The notes beneath the pieces are model-generated. The model made no database searches, was not told where the DNA came from, and worked only from the letters and a program-made list of their open reading frames with translations. Shown here piece after piece: positions 35,404 to 44,422 of a stretch of DNA of 49,945 nucleotides. Numbering within the stretch: position 1 is the first letter of the stretch; each line of letters starts with the position of its first letter. A program made the translations under genes and the position numbers. Source of the stretch: Alphaproteobacteria bacterium. Its GTDB lineage: Bacteria > Pseudomonadota > Alphaproteobacteria > ATCC43930 > CGMCC-115725. The stretch covers positions 1 through 49,945 of the forward strand of contig JASHOB010000153.1 in NCBI GenBank assembly GCA_030041335.1, read 5' to 3'.

Positions 35404-36080
35404 TACTTCGACCTCTCGAGCATTTTTTCGTAAGTCGCACCCATCACTTCGGTGATCTTATGGCCGGTCAAGAGGGCTTTGCCCATGGCCGCCTCGCGCA
35501 TCGCGATCGCTTCGGCCTCGGCGACGATCAGGGACGCGTGCGCCGCCGGCAGAAAACACACGCCGGTCGAATCCGCCAAGGCGTAATCGCCGGGATGCAC
35601 GCGAATGTCGCCGATCTCTACCGGCACGTCGGTGGCCGCCTCGGCGACCCGATTGCGCGCGGTACGTGCCGTGACGGAGCGGCTATAAACCGGGAAGCCG
35701 AGCTCGCGCGCCTCGTCGACGTCACGCAAAGGGCCGTCGGCGATCACACCGGCGACGCCCTTCACCTTGGCGCCGAGCGACAGAATGCCGCCCCAGCTGC
35801 CGGCATCGATGCCGGTGCGCTGCTCGACGACAATAATGTCGCCGGGCGAGCTCGCCTCGATCGCAGCGGTGCCGAGATGGCGCGGCGTGCCGGTGGCGCG
35901 GGGTGCCGCCTCCTTTGACACCAGCTTCACGGTGTGCACTTTGCCGGCGATTTTACGTGCCACCGACCTCGGCGGCAGACCGGTGACAGCGGCCGGCAGC
36001 CCGAGCTTGTCGAGCGCATCCGATACGGCGCAACTGTCGAGCCGCAACAATCGCACTACAATTTCGTCGATGCCGCTCAT
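35403..36080 (-). CDS. RraA/HMG-aldolase-family protein (first of tandem trio)
   Basis: 225 residues, first gene of the trio. It has SCAVSDALDKLGLP, PGDIIVVEQRTGIDAGSWGGILSLGAKVKGVAGVIADGPLRDVDEARELGFPVYSRS-type core (residues about 79-134) with the Arg-Asp pair. ATG 36080 is preceded by AGAGAGG. The three paralogues differ clearly in sequence, so they are not recent copies. Because the family forms trimers or hexamers, a mixed oligomer is possible. Confidence 0.82.
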   Translation of the reverse strand: MSGIDEIVVRLLRLDSCAVSDALDKLGLPAAVTGLPPRSVARKIAGKVHTVKLVSKEAAPRATGTPRHLGTAAIEASSPGDIIVVEQRTGIDAGSWGGILSLGAKVKGVAGVIADGPLRDVDEARELGFPVYSRSVTARTARNRVAEAATDVPVEIGDIRVHPGDYALADSTGVCFLPAAHASLIVAEAEAIAMREAAMGKALLTGHKITEVMGATYEKMLERSK

Positions 36081-36108
36081 CGGCCTCTCTTTCGGTATCA
36101 GGACGCGG

Positions 36109-36136
36109 ACTTTACCGTTCCCCCGACAAAACTCAA
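36109..36136 (-). promoter_or_regulatory. Candidate promoter of the RraA-family operon
   Basis: Read on the minus strand: TTGAGT (36136-36131), 16-bp spacer, TAAAGT (36114-36109), about 29 bp before the ATG at 36080. It lies in the divergent gap with the nuclease gene. Confidence 0.35.
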
Positions 36137-36185
36137 ACACGCGATGCTTGACCGTGCGCGGTCCGCAGGCGTAGCCAACACGCGC

Positions 36186-37917
<1,732 letters not shown>

Positions 37918-37926
<9 letters not shown>

Positions 37927-38562
37927 AACCACTTGTTCCGCTTCGTTCGACTCTAAATCGAGCGAGCCCTGGAGATCGATAAAGCGTCGTCGATGATGCG
38001 GGGTGGGGCCCAGCGAACGGATCGCGGCCCGATGGTCACGTGTCGGATAGCCGACATTGGTTTCCCAGCCATAGCCGGGATAGCGCGGTGCCAGGGCGCG
38101 CATGAGCCGGTCGCGCGTCACCTTGGCGACGATCGACGCCGCCGCGATCGAGAGTGACCTGCCGTCGCCGCCGACGATGGTCTGCACCGGACACAGGAGT
38201 GGCGGCCTCTGGTTGCCGTCGACGAGCGCCCAGTTCGGGGTGGCGCCGCTGGCCAATGCCAGCGCCTTGACGGCGCGCGCCATCGCCAGAAACGTGGCGC
38301 GCAGGATGTTGATCGCGTCGATTTCGGTGGCGCTCGCGGCGCCAATGCCGATCTGCGCATGGTCGAAGAGATGTGCTGCGAAGGCTTCGCGCTGTTCGCG
38401 CGGCACGACCTTGGAATCGTTCATGCCGCGCAATGCGCGCGGCAGTTTCCTCGGCAGGATCACCGCCGCAGCGAGTACCGGTCCGGCGAGCGGTGCGCGT
38501 CCCACCTCGTCGACACCGCAGACGACGCCGTCAAGTGCGCGCTCGAACCGGAAACTTGGCAT
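37918..38562 (-). CDS. rnhB: Ribonuclease HII
   Basis: Removes RNA from RNA-DNA hybrids, including single ribonucleotides. 214 residues: GVDEVGRAPLAGPV (DE of the catalytic set near residue 18), MNDSKVVP, ALVDGNQRP (third acid) and IAAASIVAKVTRDRLM (fourth acid region). The GRG motif that reads the RNA-DNA junction is GRA here. ATG 38562 fits the family start. ccrM lies downstream on the same strand, the usual order in alphaproteobacteria. Confidence 0.94.
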
Positions 38563-38676
38563 GGCGCGAGGCTCGCACCCCGCGATAGGAAAGACAAGCG
38601 CGACTCGGACGCAATCGATGCGGGGAGGCCCCCGCGCTTTCCCGCCGCGCAACCGCCAAGGCCCGGGCGTCGCCCA

Positions 38677-39129
38677 TCATTTTTGGGCGCGCAGCTTCGC
38701 TGTCTCTCGGGCCAAGAGCGCGCTGGCCTTGGCCAGATAATCGGCGATGGCGGCGAACTCATCGGCGCGGTACTGCGATAGCAGCTTGGCCATTTCGGCC
38801 TGATAGGCCTCGTAGATTCGGTCGAGGTCGCGGATTTTGGCGGCGACGGCGCGGACGGTGACGCGCCGGCGATCGCCGGCATCGCGCTCGCGCTTGACAA
38901 ATCCCATTGCTTCGAGGCGATCGACCAACGCCGTCACCGAGGCGGCGGTGAGGCCGGTCAATTCCGCCAATTGACCGGCTGTCACGGCGCCCTCGCCCAA
39001 CAAGCGAAGCGCTTTCACCTCGCTGGCATGAAGCCCAAGCCGCTGCGCCACGGTTTCGTGGAACAGCACGACGCGGGCGGCAAAGTCCCGCGCCAAAGCG
39101 ACATAGCGGTTCATCCGGGGGGTTGACAT
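38677..39129 (-). CDS. MarR-family transcriptional regulator
   Basis: 150-residue winged-helix regulator. The recognition region is VTAGQLAELTGLTAASVTALVDRLEAMGFVKRERDAGDRRRVTVR-like (residues about 49-93), with the DxRR wing. N- and C-terminal helices would form the dimer. It is divergent from an alpha/beta hydrolase across a 99-bp gap that holds a candidate operator, so it probably controls that gene and itself. Start ATG 39129 or 39114. Confidence 0.88.
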   Translation of the reverse strand: MSTPRMNRYVALARDFAARVVLFHETVAQRLGLHASEVKALRLLGEGAVTAGQLAELTGLTAASVTALVDRLEAMGFVKRERDAGDRRRVTVRAVAAKIRDLDRIYEAYQAEMAKLLSQYRADEFAAIADYLAKASALLARETAKLRAQK

Positions 39130-39160
39130 CGGGATTGTTCTTCGGCTATCTAAAGATTAG

Positions 39161-39188
39161 ATCATCGAACTATATGATGATCGAATTA
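39161..39188. promoter_or_regulatory. Candidate MarR operator between marR and the hydrolase
   Basis: ATCATC (39161-39166) and GATGAT (39176-39181) form an inverted repeat; ATCGAACTA (39164-39172) recurs as ATCGAATTA (39180-39188) 16 bp on. The AT-rich gap includes a possible -10 TATGAT (39173-39178). Such placement fits a divergent MarR-controlled pair. Confidence 0.45.
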
Positions 39189-39228
39189 ATGATGCCATGC
39201 CGCGTCGCAACGAGCAAGGGGATACGTC

Positions 39229-40026
39229 ATGCCGGCACTCGAAGTCGAAGGCATCTCGCTCCATTACGAGGTGTTTGGAGATCCGCAGCGGCCGCCCGTC
39301 ATGCTGCTTTCCGGGCTCGGCGGCACCGGGCGCAGCTGGGAGACCCAGACCGACCGTTTCGCTCGCGACCATTTTGTCGTCCTGCCCGATCATCGCGGCA
39401 CCGGCGAGACCACGCGTGCGCCCGACGGCTATACGATCGCGCAGCACGCGGCCGACATGGCGGCGCTTCTGCGGCATCTCGCCCTCGGGCCTACCCATCT
39501 TGTCGGCTCCTCGACCGGCGGCGCGATCGCGCAGGCGCTGGCGCTCGATCATGCTCCGCTGGTCAGGAGCCTGACCATGACTTCGTCCTTCGCTCGCGCC
39601 GACCGCCATTTGACGCGCGAGTTCGCGCTGCGGCGCAAGCTGGTGGCGGAGGCCGATCGCCACACGGTCTATAGCTGCTACGCGCTGTTCCTCTTTTCAC
39701 CGGGATATGCCGCCCGTGAGCCCGAACGGGTTGAGGCATGGATTGATCGCGCCGCCGCCGCTCCGGCCGAGCGCGAGATCGCGCTCAAACGCATCGACAT
39801 GATCCTGGCGCACGACGTCTATGGGCGGCTCGGCTCCATCCGCCGACCCGCCCTCGTCATCTGCGGCGACCAGGATTTCTGCACGCCGCCCCATTTATCG
39901 AGGGAGATCGCCGCCGCCATACCAGGCGCCGAATTCATTCTCCTTCGCGACGGCGGCCATTTGATCCATGACGAACTGCCGGACGCATATTTCGCCGCGG
40001 TGAGCGGCTTCATCGCTCGCCACTGA
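39229..40026 (+). CDS. Alpha/beta hydrolase, enol-lactonase-like
   Basis: 265 residues, alpha/beta hydrolase fold: oxyanion segment LLSGLGGTGRSW, nucleophile Ser in LVGSSTGGAIAQ, Asp in VICGDQDFCTPP, His in DGGHLIHDE. The pattern DHRGTGETTRAPDGYT resembles 3-oxoadipate enol-lactonase (PcaD) and related esterases. ATG 39229 has AGGGGAT upstream. Divergence from a MarR gene suggests induction by an aromatic or phenolic ligand, but the substrate is unknown. Confidence 0.85.
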   Translation: MPALEVEGISLHYEVFGDPQRPPVMLLSGLGGTGRSWETQTDRFARDHFVVLPDHRGTGETTRAPDGYTIAQHAADMAALLRHLALGPTHLVGSSTGGAIAQALALDHAPLVRSLTMTSSFARADRHLTREFALRRKLVAEADRHTVYSCYALFLFSPGYAAREPERVEAWIDRAAAAPAEREIALKRIDMILAHDVYGRLGSIRRPALVICGDQDFCTPPHLSREIAAAIPGAEFILLRDGGHLIHDELPDAYFAAVSGFIARH

Positions 40027-40044
40027 AGATCGTGGGGGCTCCGA

Positions 40045-41142
40045 TCAAAGCAGCAGGAGCTGATCCCCCGATTTGGCCGGCTGGCGAAACAACGTGCGGT
40101 CGAGTTCAAAGGCGGTGCGGCGCCGGTTGAGGCCGATGCGTTTGCAGGCCTTGTCGAAGCGCAATTGCAGGAGCTCGGCGTAGGGGCCCGTTCCCGTCAT
40201 GCGCTGGCCCCATTCCGACGAATAGATTTTGCCGCCGCGCGTCTGACGCACGAGCGACAGCACCCGCTTGGTCCTGTCGGGATAGTGCCGGTTGAGCCAA
40301 TCCTCGAACAGCGGTCCCAATTCGAGCGGAAGGCGCAACAGGATGGTGCCGGCCGCCTGGGCGCCATGGGCGGCGGCGGCTTCGAGGATCGCATCGAGCT
40401 CGTTGTCGTTGAGCGCCGGTATCATCGGCGATGCCAGCACGCAAACGGGAATCCCGGCATCGGAAAGCGTGCGCATCGTGTCGAGCCGCCGTTGCGGCGT
40501 CGCTGCGCGGGGTTCCATCGCGCGGGCGAGCTTGCGGTCGAGCGTGGTCAGCGAGATCGCGACCGAGCACAGCCGCAGCCGCGCCATTTCCGCCAGAATG
40601 TCGATGTCGCGCACCACGTGCGCCGATTTGGTGACGATGCTGACCGGGTGGCGCAGCTCATGCAGCACCTCAAGAATGCGCCGCGTCAGTTGGAATTTCT
40701 TTTCCGCCGGCTGGTAGGGGTCCGTGTTCGCGCCGAGCGCGATCGTGCGGCAGCGATATGACGGGCGCGCCAATTCGGCCCGCAACAGATTGGGTGCCTC
40801 TTCCTTGAAGAAAATGCGGCGCTCGAAATCGAGCCCGGGCGATAATCCCAAATAAGCATGGCTCGGCCGCGCGAAACAGTAGATGCAGCCATGCTCGCAG
40901 CCGCGATAGGGGTTGATCGAGCGATCGAACGGGATATCGGGCGAGTCGTTTTGCGCCAGAATTGTCTTCGCGGTGTCCCGCGTATAGATCGTCTCGCAGC
41001 GGCCCGCCGGCTCTTCGATCGTGTCCCAGCCATCATCGAAAGCCTCGCGCCGCTCGCGCTCGAAGCGGCCCGACTCGTTGCTACCGGCGCCGCGTCCGCG
41101 CTGAACTTCCGATGACTTTGTTTTGTTCATGAAATTAACCAT
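40045..41142 (-). CDS. PA0069-family radical SAM protein (SplB-like), SOS-box controlled
   Basis: 365 residues. The radical SAM cluster motif is CEHGCIYC (C82, C86, C89) inside INPYRGCEHGCIYCFARPSH; downstream ALGANTDPYQPAEKK, ITKSAHVVRDIDIL and LTTLDRKLARAMEPRAATPQRRL match the PA0069/SplB-related branch. The family is related to spore photoproduct lyase, but its reaction is not established to my knowledge. Transcription should start near 41156 from a promoter overlapped by a LexA box, so ATG 41142 (or 41130) is chosen and the longer GTG 41178 is excluded. A DNA-repair role is an inference from control and kinship. Confidence 0.85.
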   Translation of the reverse strand: MVNFMNKTKSSEVQRGRGAGSNESGRFERERREAFDDGWDTIEEPAGRCETIYTRDTAKTILAQNDSPDIPFDRSINPYRGCEHGCIYCFARPSHAYLGLSPGLDFERRIFFKEEAPNLLRAELARPSYRCRTIALGANTDPYQPAEKKFQLTRRILEVLHELRHPVSIVTKSAHVVRDIDILAEMARLRLCSVAISLTTLDRKLARAMEPRAATPQRRLDTMRTLSDAGIPVCVLASPMIPALNDNELDAILEAAAAHGAQAAGTILLRLPLELGPLFEDWLNRHYPDRTKRVLSLVRQTRGGKIYSSEWGQRMTGTGPYAELLQLRFDKACKRIGLNRRRTAFELDRTLFRQPAKSGDQLLLL

Positions 41143-41155
41143 GATGCGCTGACCA

Positions 41156-41191
41156 GAACAAAATAAGAACAAACTCACCAGCGCCTGTCAA
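41156..41191 (-). promoter_or_regulatory. LexA (SOS) box over a sigma-70 promoter
   Basis: Minus strand: TTGACA (41191-41186, perfect -35), 17-bp spacer, TCTTAT (41168-41163), and GTTC-N7-GTTC (41170-41156, spacer TTATTTT), the alphaproteobacterial LexA consensus, covering the -10. Binding of LexA there would block polymerase. It serves the radical SAM gene starting at 41142. Confidence 0.72.
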
Positions 41192-41258
41192 TGGGAATGG
41201 ATGGGTCGCGCGCGACGCGACCGCACGCGCGGCGGCGAGCAATTGGCGCTCGATCTGG

Positions 41259-41798
41259 TCAGCCGACGAGGTGTTCCTGCAGCCGCGGCATCAACTCCAC
41301 CAGGTTGCAGGGCCGATGGCGGTTGTCGAGCTGGTGGCGAATGATATCGTCCCAGCCATCGCGGCAGGCGCTGGGCGAGCCCGGAAGCGCGAACAGATAC
41401 GTGCCGCCGGCGACCCCGGCGGTGGCGCGGCTCTGGATCGTCGAGGTCCCGACCTTTTGGTAGGAGAGGAAGCGGAACAATTCGCCGAAGCCGGCGATTT
41501 CCTTCTCATAGACCGAGTGAAATGCTTCGGGTGTGACGTCGCGACCGGTAACGCCGGTTCCCCCCGTCGCGATCACCACATCGATCTGCGGATCGGCGAT
41601 CCATTTCCTGAGCTGTGCCACAATCGCCGCCTCGTCATCGCGCACGATCGCTTTCGCGGCGACGCGATGGCCGCCTTGGGTCGCGCGGTCGACAAGCGTG
41701 GCGCCGGACTTGTCATCGGACTCGGTGCGGGTGTCGGAGACCGTTAGAATCGCGATGTTGACCGGCAGAAACGGACGCGTCTCATCAATTTTCGGCAT
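41259..41798 (-). CDS. moaB: Molybdenum cofactor biosynthesis protein MoaB/MogA family
   Basis: Molybdopterin-binding (MPT adenylyltransferase-type) domain, 179 residues: VNIAILTVSDTRTESDDKSG, DVVIATGGTGVTGRDVTPEA and ALPGSPSACRDGWDDII. Length and motifs match MoaB rather than the longer MoeA. ATG 41798 is chosen since the frame further upstream lies inside the lytic transglycosylase gene. It overlaps that gene by 14 bp on the same strand. No other moa or moe genes are present. Confidence 0.9.
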   Translation of the reverse strand: MPKIDETRPFLPVNIAILTVSDTRTESDDKSGATLVDRATQGGHRVAAKAIVRDDEAAIVAQLRKWIADPQIDVVIATGGTGVTGRDVTPEAFHSVYEKEIAGFGELFRFLSYQKVGTSTIQSRATAGVAGGTYLFALPGSPSACRDGWDDIIRHQLDNRHRPCNLVELMPRLQEHLVG

Positions 41799-43407
41799 GG
41801 CGGATCGGAACCTCCGCGCCCTCGTCCTGGCCGGTATAGATCGGCCATTCGCCGGCGGCAAGCGCGTCGAGATCGGGCGTCGGTTGCCGCAGGCGCAGGC
41901 GGTAGATCCAGTAATTCGTCAGCACCTGATGAATAAAGAACCGCGTCTCCCGGCTGGCAATGCTCTCGACGAACAGCAAGGGATCGTCGCCATTTCTTGC
42001 TTCCGCTTGGAGTTGGGGCAAGACACCCGGACCGCGATTATAGGCAACCGCGAAATAGAGCAGGTTGCCGTTAACCCGACTGTCGCTCAGAAGCTCGATC
42101 ACATATTGCTGCGCCAGCGCCAAATTGATCGACGGGTCCCTGAGCGCGCCGCGGAGCCCGGTATGGGCCGCCATCGTCCGCGCCGTCGACGGCATCAACT
42201 GCATCAAACCCGACGCCCCCGAGGAATTGCGGGCGACCGGCCGGAACTTCGATTCTTGGCGCATGAGCCCGTAGAGCAGGGCGCGGTCGACTTGGAAGCC
42301 GCCTCGCGGTTTCCAACGCGGCACCGGGTATTGCACACGGTTGCGGTCGTCGTCGCTCGAAGCGGCAACACGGGGCGTCAGATTGATGGCAAGCGACACC
42401 ATGTCGGCTCGGTCCGCCACGGCGAGAATCGATTCGAGCAGATTGGCAGGCGCGTCCTGCGCCAAATTGCGCAGTTCGGCCTCGGCCCGCACATTGTCGC
42501 CGATTTGGATCAGGGCGAGGGCACGGCGTCCCGCGGGAATCCCGTTCAGGACTTGTCCGTCGAGCGCCGTGAAACCGGGCAAGTCGAAATCGATATAGGA
42601 ATCGACGCCGAGCGTGCGGCGCGCCAGGAGACCATAAAAGGTGCGCGGATGCTGCGCGGCGATGCCGAGCCAATAGTTGAACAGTTCGGGATGGTCGCTG
42701 CGCAGTTCGGCGCGCGCCGCCCAGAACGCGGCGGCGGAAACCGCCCAAGGCGAACCTTCATCCGACCTGGCGGCGGTCTCAAACGCGCCTTTGGCGCGCT
42801 CGATCTCGTTGTCACGCCAGGCGGCGAGACCCCTCAACCATGTTGCGGTCGGAGCGCGATAGGCGCTTGCCGCCTCGTCGCCGACGCCAATTGCCCTGGC
42901 GTTGATGATCGGATCCGCCGCTTGCGCAACAGCCCTCTGCCCATCGCCCGTCACCGGACGCGGCGGCGCCGGTTCGCCTCGACTCTGGTGTTTCAACGCC
43001 AAGGCGTACACGCGCGTCGCCTCGGGCGCGTCGCGATAGCTGTCGAGCCACTGACACAGATCGCTGTACTTGGCGTGGTAGGATGGGCTCAGGTAGCGTT
43101 GCGCCTCCACCGCTTCGAGCAGCAGATGGTCGCCCAGCGCCGCGATCATCGGATCGGCCGCGGACCATTGACCCTTCGCCTGCAGTTGAAAGATGGCGCG
43201 ATAGCGCGCCGCGTCGGCATCGCTCAGCGGACGCGGCAACGCCAGCATCGCGTCGTGCGCGGTGGGTGCCGAAGCAGGAGTGTCGGCGGCCCAAACATTT
43301 CTTGCACTTATGGTAGAAACAAGGAGGAGTGAACCTACAATAGCTACCGTTGATCCGGTAATTTTTGAAGTTCTTCCCCGTCCGGCAACCTTATTTTGCC
43401 TGGTCAT
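41785..43407 (-). CDS. Soluble lytic murein transglycosylase (Slt-type)
   Basis: Periplasmic enzyme that cleaves peptidoglycan with 1,6-anhydro product. 540 residues: signal peptide with a hydrophobic core (TVAIVGSLLLVSTI) and likely cleavage after VWA near residue 40, a long alpha-superhelical region with SLT-like repeats, then the catalytic domain with Glu in LMRQESKFRPVARNSSGASGLMQLMPSTA and AYNRGPG. ATG 43407 is preferred over TTG 43419. The two-gene overlap with moaB is positional, with no evident functional link. Confidence 0.9.
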   Translation of the reverse strand: MTRQNKVAGRGRTSKITGSTVAIVGSLLLVSTISARNVWAADTPASAPTAHDAMLALPRPLSDADAARYRAIFQLQAKGQWSAADPMIAALGDHLLLEAVEAQRYLSPSYHAKYSDLCQWLDSYRDAPEATRVYALALKHQSRGEPAPPRPVTGDGQRAVAQAADPIINARAIGVGDEAASAYRAPTATWLRGLAAWRDNEIERAKGAFETAARSDEGSPWAVSAAAFWAARAELRSDHPELFNYWLGIAAQHPRTFYGLLARRTLGVDSYIDFDLPGFTALDGQVLNGIPAGRRALALIQIGDNVRAEAELRNLAQDAPANLLESILAVADRADMVSLAINLTPRVAASSDDDRNRVQYPVPRWKPRGGFQVDRALLYGLMRQESKFRPVARNSSGASGLMQLMPSTARTMAAHTGLRGALRDPSINLALAQQYVIELLSDSRVNGNLLYFAVAYNRGPGVLPQLQAEARNGDDPLLFVESIASRETRFFIHQVLTNYWIYRLRLRQPTPDLDALAAGEWPIYTGQDEGAEVPIRHAEN

Positions 43408-43511
43408 AGCCAAGGCCAATAGACGAAGAATTAGGACCAGGCAAGGTAAAATTTGGCGATTCCGTTACACGTTTCACCACCAGCCTGATTCTATTTTTGA
43501 AATACCGCCGC

Positions 43512-44267
43512 TTAGCCCAGCTTGTGAAAATGGTTCTCGAGCGCCACGAGATCGCGCCAAGCCTCCGATTTGCGCGCGGGCGTCCGCAAGAGGAACGAGG
43601 GATGATAAGTGGCCAGCGCCGGAATCGGGGTATCCAATCCAGGGACCTTCAAATCGAACCAGCGTCCACGCAGACGCATGATCCCTTCGCGTCTTTCCAA
43701 GAGCGCCGACACCGCCGTGCCGCCGCTCAGCAACACGATGCGCGGCTTTGCCAGCGCGACATGCTGCCACACGAAGGGCAAACAGGCCGCGATCTCGTCG
43801 CCGGTCGGCTTGCGATTGCCGGGCGGGCGCCAAAACAAAATGTTGGTGATATAAGCGTTGGTCTTGCGGCTGAAACCGATGGTTTCCAGCATCCGGTCGA
43901 GCAGTTGACCGCTGCGGCCGACAAAGGGCCGGCCGATCCGATCCTCATCGCTCCCCGGCGCCTCGCCGATGATCATCAGCGGCGCGCCGGCGACGCCGTC
44001 GGCGAATACCGTATTGGTCGCGGTGCGCTTCAGGGCACAGCCTTCAAAGGCACGCACCGCCGCTTCGAGCTCGGCCAGACTGCTGGCGCCTGCGTGCACG
44101 GTCCCCGGTAGTGGCGTTGCGGCCGCGGGGCCGCGGAACGGTTCCGGCCGATTGGGCGATACGGCGTCGACCGCCAGCCGATCGCGCGCGTGCCAGCCAA
44201 TCGCTTCATCCGCCCCCATCTCGACATACCAGCGCAGCAACAGGAGGTCGGATCGCGTCGAGACCAT
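43512..44267 (-). CDS. Family-4-type uracil-DNA glycosylase with reduced Fe-S cysteines
   Basis: 251 residues. Motif A is GEAPGSDEDRIGRPFVGRSGQLLD (101-124), NILFWRPPGNRKPT follows, and motif B is TYHPSFLLR. The family-4 enzyme normally has four cysteines holding a 4Fe-4S cluster (CxxC, one before RPP, one later). Here only C77 (EGCALK) and C162 (AACLPF) remain; the second and third are K80 and W146. The product should excise uracil, but cluster binding is doubtful or uses other ligands. The N-terminal LLRWYVEMGADEAIGW segment recurs in alphaproteobacterial members. Start ATG 44267 without a clear ribosome-binding site. Confidence 0.9.
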   Translation of the reverse strand: MVSTRSDLLLLRWYVEMGADEAIGWHARDRLAVDAVSPNRPEPFRGPAAATPLPGTVHAGASSLAELEAAVRAFEGCALKRTATNTVFADGVAGAPLMIIGEAPGSDEDRIGRPFVGRSGQLLDRMLETIGFSRKTNAYITNILFWRPPGNRKPTGDEIAACLPFVWQHVALAKPRIVLLSGGTAVSALLERREGIMRLRGRWFDLKVPGLDTPIPALATYHPSFLLRTPARKSEAWRDLVALENHFHKLG

Positions 44268-44422
44268 GCGCTGAGATTAGAACAATCGCGAGACCGAGGA
44301 AATCGACCCGTGTCATGGCGGCGCCGAGGCGGCGCAGGTTCCCGCGGGGTCGGCTCCGTCTCTCACCGCCTCGTGTGCCGAGAGAGTGGTGCTTTGCGTC
44401 GCGTTCACTATAGTGCGCGGTG

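Noticed and set aside
41131-41178. Longer GTG start (41178) for the radical SAM gene
   Set aside because: It lies upstream of the predicted transcript start at about 41156 and inside the LexA/promoter element.
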